Source of the DNA: Neobacillus nitrireducens
GTDB taxonomy: Bacteria > Bacillota > Bacilli > Bacillales > Cytobacillaceae
Direction of reading: 5' to 3'
NCBI RefSeq assembly: GCF_030915405.1
Contig: NZ_CP133262.1
Span: forward strand, 4,865,001-4,929,000
DNA: 64,000 nucleotides
Shown here: positions 16,594 to 24,635 of the stretch, one piece after another
Numbering within the stretch: the first letter of the stretch is position 1
How the letters are laid out: the number at the start of each line of letters is the position of its first letter
Position numbers and translations under genes: made by a program
The notes under the pieces: generated by a model
What the model was told of the DNA's origin: nothing
The model's database searches: none
The model's input: the letters and a program-made list of their open reading frames with translations, nothing else

Positions 16594-18516
16594 ATGCAAA
16601 AACGCATGCCATTTGAGATTGCAAAAACTGAATCCTTTTATGATAAATTAGGTGAATGGATTGGTGACTTATTTTATGATATTTTGCCAGATGCCGGATT
16701 TGAATTGAGGGATGAACAGATTTACATGGCTTTTCAACTTGAAAATGCCTATAAGGATAAAAAAGTAATGTTTGCTGAAGCCGGGGTTGGAACGGGGAAG
16801 ACTATCGTTTATTTGCTTTATGCAATTATGTATGCACGCTATACAAATCGTCCAGCAGTTATTGCGTGTGCGGATGAGACCTTGATTGAGCAGTTGGTTA
16901 AAAAAGAGGGAGATATCGCAAAGTTAGAGAAAATTCTTGACCTGAATATCGATGTCCGTTTGGCAAAGTCGCGCGATCAATACCTGTGTCTAAAAAAGTT
17001 GGATACGACTAGGAACAATGATTTTTCTGATGAAATTTCAGATATTTATGAAAGCCTTCCTGATTTTGTTCATGCAGTTGGCTCTATGCAAACCTTTGAA
17101 AGGTATGGTGATAGAAGAGATTATCCATCTCTATCTGATGAAAAATGGAGCGAGGTTAATTGGGATGCAGTCCAGGATTGTTTTTCTTGTGAAAAGCGTC
17201 ATCGCTGTGGTCTAACATTGCATCGTGATTATTATCGACATTCTGAGGATTTAATTATCTGTTCCCATGATTTCTATATGGAGCATATCTGGACAAAGGA
17301 ATCCAGAAAGCGGGAAGGGCAGCTGCCGCTTTTACCTGAGCATTCTTCGGTTGTTTTTGATGAAGGACATCTCCTTGAATATGCAGCTCAAAAAGCGTTA
17401 AGCTATCGGTTTACTGATTATACATTGGAATCACTGCTCACGAGGTTAATGGAAAATGAAGTACGTGAAAAGACTTTGTATACGATTGATGAGGCATTAT
17501 TAGATAATGAAGCATTTTTTGATGCAATATCCCAATTCTCCTCTCTTTCACTTGGTTCAGATAAACAAATGATTACGAAGCATCCTTTAGTATTAAAAAC
17601 ATGCAGAAAGTTACATTCAACCCTTCAACAACTAGAGGAAGAATTAGTGTTTGAAAGTGAACTATATGTTATTAATGAATACGACCTGAAAATTGTCGAA
17701 GAGTACTTGGAACAAATCACCTATTCCTTATCACTTTTTCTTCAGGAATTAAACGGAATTACCTGGTTCGAAGAAAAAGGGGGAGAACGCACATTAGTTA
17801 TTATGCCTAGAATGGTCGAAGAAGTAATGAGGGAAGAAGTTTTTACGCAGAAAAAGCCGTTTATCTTCTCATCCGCAACGCTGGCTAATCAAAAGTCGTT
17901 CGACTATATTGCTACTAGTATTGGTGTAGATGACTACTTATCCTTTTCAGTGACGTCTCCATTTGATTATGATGATAAAATGGAGCTTTATATTCCAAAA
18001 TTCAACAAAGAAGATATTGAAGGGAAATTGGACTATATCTTAGCGGAACTTCACAAATCAGAGGGACGTGCCTTAATTCTTTTAAATAATAAAGACGAAC
18101 TTGCGCGACTAAAGAAAAAGCTTTCTGGAGTAATCCCATATCCGATTTATTTTGAAGGGGATGAAGAGATAAGTACGCTTGTTTCTAAATTCCAGAATGA
18201 AGAACATGCCATTCTTTGTTCACTTCATCTCTGGGAAGGACTTGATATACCGGGCAGATCACTTGAAAATGTCTTGATATTTTCACTTCCTTATCCACCG
18301 AATGATCCGGTCTTTACGGCCAAACGTGCCGGTGTTGATAACCCATTTACGGAGGTTGACCTGCCATATATGCTGCTCCGCTTACGTCAAGGAGTTGGCC
18401 GCTTAATCAGGAGTGAGAAGGATCAAGGAACGGTTCATATTTTAGTAGAAGAAGATATCGACGCAGATGTGTTACACATGATTAATGAGGTTTTGCCAAC
18501 AAAAGCGAAAGAATAA
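16594..18516 (+). CDS. ypvA: DinG/XPD-family ATP-dependent helicase YpvA
   Basis: Superfamily 2 DNA helicase of the XPD/DinG branch with an iron-sulfur domain. Walker A is AEAGVGTGKT (61-70), the Walker B box is VFDEGHLLEY near 253, and motif VI is RQGVGRLIRS near the end. Four Cys suited to a 4Fe-4S cluster are the one in QYLCLKK plus CFSC and HRC of the following domain. The 640 residues match B. subtilis YpvA; unlike some Gram-positive DinG proteins there is no exonuclease domain. GGGGAGG precedes the ATG. A hairpin shared with the convergent DUF59 gene follows. Confidence 0.92.
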   Translation: MQKRMPFEIAKTESFYDKLGEWIGDLFYDILPDAGFELRDEQIYMAFQLENAYKDKKVMFAEAGVGTGKTIVYLLYAIMYARYTNRPAVIACADETLIEQLVKKEGDIAKLEKILDLNIDVRLAKSRDQYLCLKKLDTTRNNDFSDEISDIYESLPDFVHAVGSMQTFERYGDRRDYPSLSDEKWSEVNWDAVQDCFSCEKRHRCGLTLHRDYYRHSEDLIICSHDFYMEHIWTKESRKREGQLPLLPEHSSVVFDEGHLLEYAAQKALSYRFTDYTLESLLTRLMENEVREKTLYTIDEALLDNEAFFDAISQFSSLSLGSDKQMITKHPLVLKTCRKLHSTLQQLEEELVFESELYVINEYDLKIVEEYLEQITYSLSLFLQELNGITWFEEKGGERTLVIMPRMVEEVMREEVFTQKKPFIFSSATLANQKSFDYIATSIGVDDYLSFSVTSPFDYDDKMELYIPKFNKEDIEGKLDYILAELHKSEGRALILLNNKDELARLKKKLSGVIPYPIYFEGDEEISTLVSKFQNEEHAILCSLHLWEGLDIPGRSLENVLIFSLPYPPNDPVFTAKRAGVDNPFTEVDLPYMLLRLRQGVGRLIRSEKDQGTVHILVEEDIDADVLHMINEVLPTKAKE

Positions 18517-18530
18517 AAATAAAGTATAAA

Positions 18531-18567
18531 AAAAGCGGAAGCACTAATTAAAGTGCCTCCGCTTTTT
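18531..18567. terminator. Bidirectional terminator between ypvA and DUF59 gene
   Basis: Long hairpin AAAAGCGGAAGCACT / AGTGCCTCCGCTTTT between convergent genes, with A- and T-runs on either side. Confidence 0.9.
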
Positions 18568-18568
18568 T

Positions 18569-18868
18569 CTATCTACCTAATAATCTTAATCCTTCGGGTG
18601 TCATTTTATCTGGTGACCATGCTGGTTCCCAGACGAGATTTACTTCAACCTTTCCGGTTTCCTCAATCCCTTCGACGCTATAACGAACCCCGCTGGTAAT
18701 GCTGTCATGGAGTGGACAGCCTGGCGTTGTTAACGTCATGGTGATGGTAACATCATTTGATTCGGTTATCTCAATATTATAAATCAAGCCTAGGTCAACT
18801 ACATTTATGTTTAATTCGGGATCATAAACACTTTTTAACGCAGATAGAATTTTTTCTTTAGTATTCAT
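18569..18868 (-). CDS. Metal-sulfur cluster assembly factor (DUF59/MIP18 family)
   Basis: A 99-residue protein of the SufT/PaaD-like DUF59 family, which helps load Fe-S or other metal centres. Family marks are YDPELNINVVDLGLIY and the conserved Cys in TTPGCPLHD, plus the terminal LRLLGR. Two ATGs are possible, 18871 and 18868; GAGGTG is six bases from the second. It is the last gene of a five-gene minus-strand operon that begins with a Crp/Fnr regulator. In this setting it may help assemble iron centres in NorB or related proteins; that link is inference. Confidence 0.85.
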   Translation of the reverse strand: MNTKEKILSALKSVYDPELNINVVDLGLIYNIEITESNDVTITMTLTTPGCPLHDSITSGVRYSVEGIEETGKVEVNLVWEPAWSPDKMTPEGLRLLGR

Positions 18869-18881
18869 CATAAACACCTCA

Positions 18882-20126
18882 CTATTTTTTTAAAACCTTT
18901 AGGATACTGATTGCAATAATAATAAAAACAATTGAAAGTACAAACTGACCGATATTAAAGAGAATAGCTACATGAAAAGTTAGAGCGCAATAGACGATCA
19001 GTACAGCGACGATAAATAAAGAAAATAACGTCGGAACAATTTTTTCATTCATCATTTCTTTCAATGAAGGAACCTTATTTTTCCCGATTTCCTTACTATA
19101 TTTATAAGTCCACCAAAGGAATGGAACAATTTTATATAAATAACTAACAATGCTTAAGACAATCCAGAGTAATAAATAGACATAGATGAGTGGGCCGGCA
19201 AAATGGCCTACATCTTGATTCCATAACATGATAAAGGCAGCTAAATGAATTACATTTCCAAACCCAATCGCAACTAAAGCAAACCTAAATGGTTTATCAA
19301 GTGTCTTCTTCAATCTTTTTTTGATGATTATTTTAATATGCCAACTGAAAATAGAAAATCCAATCAAAAGTAATAAGAAACCAATTTTCAGAAGGATACT
19401 GTTATTCGTAAAAAAGGAAACAAGTGAGACGACAAGTCCGGAAAAATAAAACCCATAAACATATTTAGCTTGAACCATTGGAAAACCATGGGAAAGAGAA
19501 AACATCGGTACCATTTTATAGGAAAATCCAAAAATCAACAGTGTAAACCAGCCAGTAACTCCCATTAATAAATGTGCTTTAAAGATTGATTGATAATATT
19601 CACTGGCAAATCCTGTTTTTAAGCTATAAATTAATGTAATTCCCAAAGAAATCGTTACAAATAAACAAACAAGGGACGAACCGACAAAGGCTGTCATAAT
19701 CGTTGGTTTAGCTTGCTTACTAAGCGTCATAAACATTTGTACTAAAAACATTAAGATTCCAAGTAAAGTTAGCACACCAGGGATGATTGCATTTTGCGGT
19801 GACCAATATAACATCACTGCAAATGAAGTAATTCCGACAGCAGTAACGAAAAACTGGATGAAGCCAAATCTCTCGTTCCAAATATTGGTTAGGAATGCAA
19901 CGGGTACCAGCTGATACATGGCTCCCATTGCTGCCATCAATGCCCAGCCTAGGACTAATAAATGAGCTGAAGACCAGATAACAGGGATTCTAAAGGTCCC
20001 ATCCGTCATCAATTGTCCATTAACTAAAAGTTGAATTTGCGAAAGTACCAAGGCAAATAGACTAAAAAATATAAAAGAAATCGGAAGCTTAATATTTGTT
20101 TCACTTCCCATAGTTTGAGGAAGCAT
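18882..20126 (-). CDS. Polytopic membrane protein, possibly heme-copper-oxidase-like (NO-linked)
   Basis: A 414-residue integral membrane protein with about 12 hydrophobic segments. I see a motif repeated three times: His, then about 20-28 residues of membrane helix, ending in an aromatic-lysine/glutamine-(L/M/I)-V-P: AHLLVLG...YQLVP, AHLLMGV...YKMVP and GHFAGP...YKIVP. Helix histidines of this kind recall heme-copper oxidase subunit I or NnrS proteins, but no full oxidase signature (such as HPxVY) exists. GAGGGTG precedes the ATG at 20126. The start lies 14 bp after the DUF2249 gene, and the DUF59 gene follows after 13 bp, so it is in the operon. I do not know its function; heme or NO binding is a hypothesis. 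Confidence 0.72.
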   Translation of the reverse strand: MLPQTMGSETNIKLPISFIFFSLFALVLSQIQLLVNGQLMTDGTFRIPVIWSSAHLLVLGWALMAAMGAMYQLVPVAFLTNIWNERFGFIQFFVTAVGITSFAVMLYWSPQNAIIPGVLTLLGILMFLVQMFMTLSKQAKPTIMTAFVGSSLVCLFVTISLGITLIYSLKTGFASEYYQSIFKAHLLMGVTGWFTLLIFGFSYKMVPMFSLSHGFPMVQAKYVYGFYFSGLVVSLVSFFTNNSILLKIGFLLLLIGFSIFSWHIKIIIKKRLKKTLDKPFRFALVAIGFGNVIHLAAFIMLWNQDVGHFAGPLIYVYLLLWIVLSIVSYLYKIVPFLWWTYKYSKEIGKNKVPSLKEMMNEKIVPTLFSLFIVAVLIVYCALTFHVAILFNIGQFVLSIVFIIIAISILKVLKK

Positions 20127-20140
20127 GATTGTTCACCCTC

Positions 20141-20347
20141 TTACCGGAAGATTTCAATTTTAAAGCTTCCGTCATTTTGTTCTTCTGTACGCTGTTGATA
20201 GCCTAATTCCTCTAATTGCTCATAAAGGAACATGGGCCTTCGATCATTTATGATTGTTAATATCTCATTTTCACCCAGGGTTTCCAAAGCGGCTAAGGTT
20301 CGCATCATTGGCTGGGGCGGTTCTAAACCACGATTATCTAAGATCAT
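20141..20347 (-). CDS. DUF2249 domain protein (copy A)
   Basis: A 68-residue TusA-like protein. It starts LDNRGLEPPQPMMRTLAAL and continues with LGENEILTIINDRRPMFLYEQLEELGY, the DUF2249 pattern of a two-layer alpha/beta fold. No Cys is at the TusA active position, so a sulfur-carrier role is not supported. TAGGGTG precedes the ATG. It lies 21 bp after copy B and 14 bp before the membrane protein, in the same operon. DUF2249 genes are often seen beside NO reductase and hemerythrin-like genes, which fits here. Confidence 0.82.
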   Translation of the reverse strand: MILDNRGLEPPQPMMRTLAALETLGENEILTIINDRRPMFLYEQLEELGYQQRTEEQNDGSFKIEIFR

Positions 20348-20368
20348 GAATATTTCACCCTACTTTCT

Positions 20369-20602
20369 TTAGGCTTTCTTTGTAAATGTGACTTTCCAAT
20401 GCTTGCTATCAATTTCTTCTTCTTCATGCGTGAAACCTTTTGCTTTTAATACCGCGAAAAGTGGTACTGGTTTAAAAGGGGCATGGAGGATAAATATATC
20501 ATTATCCTTTACTTCCTTAATTGCCTCCATAATTTTTTGAAAAGGTTCAATTTTATTTTTTAAATCCTCGCGAACATCAAGTTCAATAATACGTTGTTCC
20601 AT
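20369..20602 (-). CDS. DUF2249 domain protein (copy B)
   Basis: A 77-residue protein with the DUF2249 pattern: IIELDVREDLKNKIEPFQKI, then DNDIFILHAPFKPVPLFAVL and a C-terminal HWKVTFTK strand. It contains one His in the HAPF turn and no Cys. AGGAGATG precedes the ATG at 20602. It is 44 bp downstream of the Crp/Fnr gene stop and very likely transcribed with it. Function unknown; see copy A and the separate copy at 24211. Confidence 0.84.
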   Translation of the reverse strand: MEQRIIELDVREDLKNKIEPFQKIMEAIKEVKDNDIFILHAPFKPVPLFAVLKAKGFTHEEEEIDSKHWKVTFTKKA

Positions 20603-20646
20603 CGATGTTTCATCTCCTCTTATATTATTAGTTCAAGACCGATAAA

Positions 20647-21339
20647 TTAATAAAATAATTCCTGTTGAAGCGCTTCTCGGTCTATTAAGTAAAAACCATT
20701 TTCATCCAATGTAACATAATCTTTCTTCTTTACATGATTGATCGTCCTGCTGACAGTTTCTCTCGAAGTACCAATCATATTCGCTAGTTCACGATTCGTG
20801 AACTGAGTGGTTAGCTTATAGCGCCTCCCAACTACTTCACCGTTAGATTTACAGAGCCTAATAAGCAGCAAAATTATTTGTTCAAAAGTATTATGGAGAA
20901 CTTGTGCTTCTAATCTTCCTTGCAAATCTACTATTTTTTCTCCTAATACTTTAAATAACTTAATGCAAAGCTCTGGATAGGAAATAAGTATTTCTTCAAA
21001 TTTATCTATGGGAATGACGATGATATGTGAATCTTCCATCACTTCCGCATGAGCGGGGAAATTCCCCTTTCGGAAAAATCCGGCGTGAGGAAACATTTCA
21101 CCGGGTTCAAGCACGGATATGAGTTGCTCTTTCCCTGATTGGTCAGTTCTGCAAATCTTTATTTTTCCACTATGAATAAAGAAAACCCGGTCAAGTGGAT
21201 CATCCTGCATAAAAATATACATCTTATGTTTATAAAAACGAGTTTGTGCAATCTTCACGATGGGCTCTAGTTCTTCTGCCGACAGTTCTTTGAAGATTGG
21301 GACAACAGATAATCTTTTTACAATGTCCTCTTGCTTCAT
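20647..21339 (-). CDS. Crp/Fnr family transcription regulator (copy 2, DNR-like)
   Basis: A 230-residue paralogue of the regulator at 8293. Shared blocks are GKIKI, GKEQ, GEMFPH(V/A)GFFRKG, PELCIK(V/L)FKVLGEKIVDLQ and the recognition helix NMIGTSRETVSRTI, with the E..SR residues that read GTGA. It has no FNR-type Cys cluster, so it more likely senses NO, heme or a redox cue than oxygen through Fe-S. AAGGTG is seven bases from the ATG at 21339; earlier starts at 21345 and 21348 are too close. It heads the operon with two DUF2249 genes, the membrane protein and DUF59, and is divergent from norB, which it probably controls. Confidence 0.92.
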   Translation of the reverse strand: MKQEDIVKRLSVVPIFKELSAEELEPIVKIAQTRFYKHKMYIFMQDDPLDRVFFIHSGKIKICRTDQSGKEQLISVLEPGEMFPHAGFFRKGNFPAHAEVMEDSHIIVIPIDKFEEILISYPELCIKLFKVLGEKIVDLQGRLEAQVLHNTFEQIILLLIRLCKSNGEVVGRRYKLTTQFTNRELANMIGTSRETVSRTINHVKKKDYVTLDENGFYLIDREALQQELFY

Positions 21340-21460
21340 TAACATCACCTTCGTATTAGTAATTCTGTTTGACTAAATTGTAGCAGTGTTTTCAATGTAA
21401 TTATGTGACCTCCGTCATAGTTAATTAGTTTTTATGAAAATAATTCTCAGTCTGTGTAGG

Positions 21461-21476
21461 AGTGAGAAATATCACA
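21461..21476 (+). promoter_or_regulatory. Crp/Fnr-type operator upstream of norB
   Basis: AGTGAGAAATATCACA, core GTGA-N6-TCAC at 21462-21475, between the divergent regulator and norB. The best -10 is TACAAT at 21521-21526, which would put the palindrome near -64. A weaker partial dyad TGTGACCTCCGTCATA at 21404-21419 lies nearer the regulator and might serve autoregulation. Confidence 0.65.
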
Positions 21477-21562
21477 GGAGTTTGATGAGTTGCTTCACTG
21501 TGTGAAGGTCTTATCAAAGTTACAATACGATTTGTGACAAAATATGAAAGGGTGAATTTGGC

Positions 21563-23926
21563 ATGGAGATACAACGAGGGACACCAACAACAAAAGTGGT
21601 GAAGACAAATAAAAATGCAATGCTAAAATCTATATTAGTTATAACCATTTTACTTAGCTTCACCGTGTTACTAGTAGGCGGTTATTGGATCTTTAAGGAG
21701 CAGGCACCAAGACCTGTTGAGGTTACCAATGAAAAAGGTGACGTTTTATTTACAAAAGATACGATTATGGGCGGACAGGCAGTATTCCAAAAATACGGTT
21801 TAATGGATTACGGTACCGTTTTAGGTCACGGTTCTTATATGGGTCCCGATTATACAGCAGAATCTTTAAAGCTGTATACTGAAGGAATGCAGGATTATAA
21901 AGCGAATGATAAATTCGGAAAAGACTACGCTTCATTAAATGAAGATGAAAAATCAGTCATAAAAAATAAAGTAATCAAAGAAATGCGGAAGAACCGCTAT
22001 GATTCAAATAGCGACACCATGAAGTTAACAAATGCCCAGGCGTTTGGACTTGAAAGAGTAAGAGAGTACTATAAAGAAATATTTACTAAAGGTGACGGTT
22101 GGGGATTAAAGGCAAACCTTATTAAAGAAAGTGACTTGCCTAAAACGGATCGAGCTTATGTTGCAACAGGCGACCAAATCACTCAAATATCCGATTTCTT
22201 TTTCTGGACTGCATGGCTTTCAAGTACAGTCCGTGAAGGTGATAAAATTACTTATACGAATAATTGGCCTTACTACGAAGACGCAGGGAATCATTTATCC
22301 TTTTCTGCTATTTGGTGGAGCGGTGCCAGCGTAACTCTATTTGTGTTAATGGTTGGAATTATCCTGTTTATTTTCTACCGCTACAACTTTGGAATGCAGG
22401 AAGCGTATAAAGAGGGTAAATTCCCACAAATTGATTTGCGGAAAATGCCAGTGACAAGTTCACAAGTGAAAACAGGGAAATACTTTGTGATTGTTGCTGC
22501 TTTATTCTTTGTACAGTGTATGTTTGGGGCTTTACTTGCTCACTATTATATCGAACCTGATAGTTTCTTCGGTATCAAATGGATTCATGATATTCTTCCA
22601 TTCAATATTTCTAAAGGTTACCACCTACAGCTGGCTATCTTCTGGATCGCAACAGCATGGCTAGGAATGGGTATTTATGTAGCACCACTTGTTGGCGGTT
22701 ATGAGCCTAAGAAACAAGGTTTATTAGTAGATATTTTATTCTGGGCTTTGGTTGTTCTTGTTGTTGGCAGTATGGTCGGTGAATGGCTTGGTGCGAACGG
22801 CTACTTAGGAAACAATTGGTTCTTATTTGGACATACAGGCTGGGAATATATTGAGCTTGGACGAATTTGGCAGCTTATTTTGATTGTAGGGATGCTCATC
22901 TGGCTGTTCATCGTTTATCGAGGAATTAAGGCAGGGCTTAAGCGAGAAACGGACAAGGGTGGATTGATCCATCTCTTATTCTACGCGGCCATTGCTGTAC
23001 CTGCATTCTATATTTTTGCATTGTTTATTAACCCGGGTACTAGCTTTACCTTCGCTGATTACTGGCGTTGGTGGATTATCCATTTATGGGTAGAAGGTAT
23101 TTTTGAAGTATTTGCAGTTGTTGTTATTGGTTTCTTATTGGTTCAACTCGGACTAGTAACGAAAAAATCAACAGTTAGACAACTTTACTTCCAATTGATC
23201 CTGCTCCTGGGCAGTGGCGTAATTGGAATCGGTCACCATTACTACTATAATGGTTCTGCTGAAGTTTGGTTAGCACTTGGAGCAGTGTTCTCAGCATTAG
23301 AAGTTATTCCATTAACTTTGTTAATCCTAGAAGCATATGAGCAATACAAAATGATGCGCGAGGGCGGAGTAAACTTCCCTTATAAAGGAACGTTCTGGTT
23401 CTTAATCTCGGTTGCTATCTGGAACTTGGTTGGCGCAGGTGTACTTGGTTTCTTAATCAACTTACCGGCAGTCAGCTATTTCGAACACGGACAATTCTTA
23501 ACACCAGCACATGGTCATGGTTCAATGATGGGTGTATACGGAATGTTTGCAATTGCTGTTCTCCTATATACATTAAGAAATATTGTCAAACCAGAGGCAT
23601 GGAATGATAAATGGCTTAAAGTTAGTTGTATCTTGTTAAACATTGGCCTTGCAGGAATGGTCTTCTTATCCTTACTTCCTGTCGGCATCATCCAAATTAA
23701 GGAAGCCTTCAATCATGGCTATGCCGCTTCTCGTTCAGCATCATTCTTGCAAAAGGATATTGTTGCAACATTATTAACATGGCGTGCGGTGCCTGACACC
23801 ATTTTCTTAATTGGTGTAGTGATATTGTTGGTATTTTGTATTAAAGCAATCTTTAATTTACGGAAGCCAACACACCAAGAAGGTGAAAAACTTCCTGTAA
23901 AAGATTTATCGCTTGACGAAGATTAA
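21563..23926 (+). CDS. norB: Quinol-dependent nitric oxide reductase (qNor)
   Basis: Membrane enzyme that reduces NO to N2O using quinol. The 787 residues fit the fused quinol type: an N-terminal membrane anchor (about 22-45), a large extracellular domain (GQAVFQKYGLMDYGTVLGHG), then about 13 helices. Catalytic region marks are the His of GYHLQLAIFW, IIHLWVEGIFEVF (His and essential Glu of the non-heme iron site), GIGHHYYYNG (His pair) and the heme His in LTPAHGHGSMMGVYG. Start ATG at 21563 has AAAGGGTG upstream. It is divergent from the Crp/Fnr operon and followed by a terminator. Together with hcp it supplies NO detoxification or a truncated denitrification path; no nitrite reductase is in the window. 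Confidence 0.96.
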   Translation: MEIQRGTPTTKVVKTNKNAMLKSILVITILLSFTVLLVGGYWIFKEQAPRPVEVTNEKGDVLFTKDTIMGGQAVFQKYGLMDYGTVLGHGSYMGPDYTAESLKLYTEGMQDYKANDKFGKDYASLNEDEKSVIKNKVIKEMRKNRYDSNSDTMKLTNAQAFGLERVREYYKEIFTKGDGWGLKANLIKESDLPKTDRAYVATGDQITQISDFFFWTAWLSSTVREGDKITYTNNWPYYEDAGNHLSFSAIWWSGASVTLFVLMVGIILFIFYRYNFGMQEAYKEGKFPQIDLRKMPVTSSQVKTGKYFVIVAALFFVQCMFGALLAHYYIEPDSFFGIKWIHDILPFNISKGYHLQLAIFWIATAWLGMGIYVAPLVGGYEPKKQGLLVDILFWALVVLVVGSMVGEWLGANGYLGNNWFLFGHTGWEYIELGRIWQLILIVGMLIWLFIVYRGIKAGLKRETDKGGLIHLLFYAAIAVPAFYIFALFINPGTSFTFADYWRWWIIHLWVEGIFEVFAVVVIGFLLVQLGLVTKKSTVRQLYFQLILLLGSGVIGIGHHYYYNGSAEVWLALGAVFSALEVIPLTLLILEAYEQYKMMREGGVNFPYKGTFWFLISVAIWNLVGAGVLGFLINLPAVSYFEHGQFLTPAHGHGSMMGVYGMFAIAVLLYTLRNIVKPEAWNDKWLKVSCILLNIGLAGMVFLSLLPVGIIQIKEAFNHGYAASRSASFLQKDIVATLLTWRAVPDTIFLIGVVILLVFCIKAIFNLRKPTHQEGEKLPVKDLSLDED

Positions 23927-23935
23927 AATGGATTA

Positions 23936-23967
23936 ATCCGCAAAGGTCAACTTTGCGGATTTTCTTT
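23936..23967 (+). terminator. Terminator of norB
   Basis: TCCGCAAAG / CTTTGCGGA hairpin followed by TTTTCTTT. It overlaps the last codons of the convergent small gene at 23947. Confidence 0.85.
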
Positions 23968-24093
23968 ATCCATTTTCTCATAGCATTCAAAACAATATAT
24001 CTCCTTATCCTCAGTGTGAATTCCGTTAAAAAAGCCATCTAAGCAATAGATTTCTTTACCGCAGCATTTACAAGTTCCAATACGTTCCTTCAT
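23947..24093 (-). CDS. Small Cys-rich (zinc ribbon-like) protein next to norB
   Basis: A 48-residue peptide with CKCC near residue 8, an isolated Cys (IYCLDG) at 17, and CFEC at 34-37, arranged so that two Cys pairs could hold zinc or iron. CAGGAGGT lies eight bases before the ATG at 24093. It is convergent with norB, and the norB terminator overlaps its 3' end. I do not recognise a named family. The strong ribosome binding site and Cys spacing make a real gene likely; a link to NO metabolism is only by position. Confidence 0.68.
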   Translation of the reverse strand: MKERIGTCKCCGKEIYCLDGFFNGIHTEDKEIYCFECYEKMDKENPQS

Positions 24094-24131
24094 TTGTCAT
24101 ACCTCCTGTATTAATAAAATCATCTGATCGG

Positions 24132-24174
24132 TGTGATACTACTCACTAAGTTTTTGTCTATGTTTTCTTATAAT
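24132..24174 (+). promoter_or_regulatory. Crp/Fnr-type operator and -10 box of the lone DUF2249 gene
   Basis: Core GTGATACTACTCAC at 24133-24146 (centre 24139.5), with TATAAT at 24169-24174. The predicted start near 24181 puts the palindrome at -41.5, the same class II geometry as at hcp. Confidence 0.72.
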
Positions 24175-24210
24175 AAAATAGAAGTTAACAAACTAATAGG
24201 AGTGATAATA

Positions 24211-24444
24211 ATGCAAACTTACGCAAAAGTTATCAATGTACCAGATTTTCCACCACGTGAAAAACACCCTACAATATTTAACGGCTTTGATGGTTTAGCA
24301 TCAGGTGAGACAATGATGATTGTAAATGACCATGATCCAAAACCACTTTTATATCAATTCATGATGGAAAGACCTGAACAATTTTCTTGGGAGTACCTTG
24401 AAGAAGGCCCGGAGACTTGGAAAGTAGCAATTAATAAAAAGTAA
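24211..24444 (+). CDS. DUF2249 domain protein (copy C)
   Basis: A 77-residue protein: VINVPDFPPREKHPTIFNGF, then LASGETMMIVNDHDPKPLLYQF and WEYLEEGPETWKVAI. This is the canonical DUF2249 pattern with D-H-D-P-x-P-L, closer to the family consensus than copies A and B. The ATG at 24211 is preceded by ATAGGAGTG; an upstream in-frame start at 24133 falls inside the predicted operator and is rejected. It is monocistronic, with its own Crp/Fnr-type promoter and terminator. Likely part of the NO response; the molecular role is unknown. Confidence 0.86.
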   Translation: MQTYAKVINVPDFPPREKHPTIFNGFDGLASGETMMIVNDHDPKPLLYQFMMERPEQFSWEYLEEGPETWKVAINKK

Positions 24445-24529
24445 AATTTTATAGGTCATTTAACCGTCATCAACATTTTGTGTGTTTATTTTCCAATTAA
24501 CTATCTCTTATCCCATTAAATACATTTTA

Positions 24530-24558
24530 CAACAGAAATTCTTTCTGTTGTTTTTTTT
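24530..24558 (+). terminator. Terminator of DUF2249 copy C
   Basis: CAACAGAAA / TTTCTGTTG hairpin with an eight-T run, about 85 bases after the stop. Confidence 0.85.
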
Positions 24559-24635
24559 ATACACTAAAAAGGGGCATTACCTTCTTTTTAGAATAATATG
24601 TTAAAATTTAATTGGAATCGAGAGGGGGGATTGCA

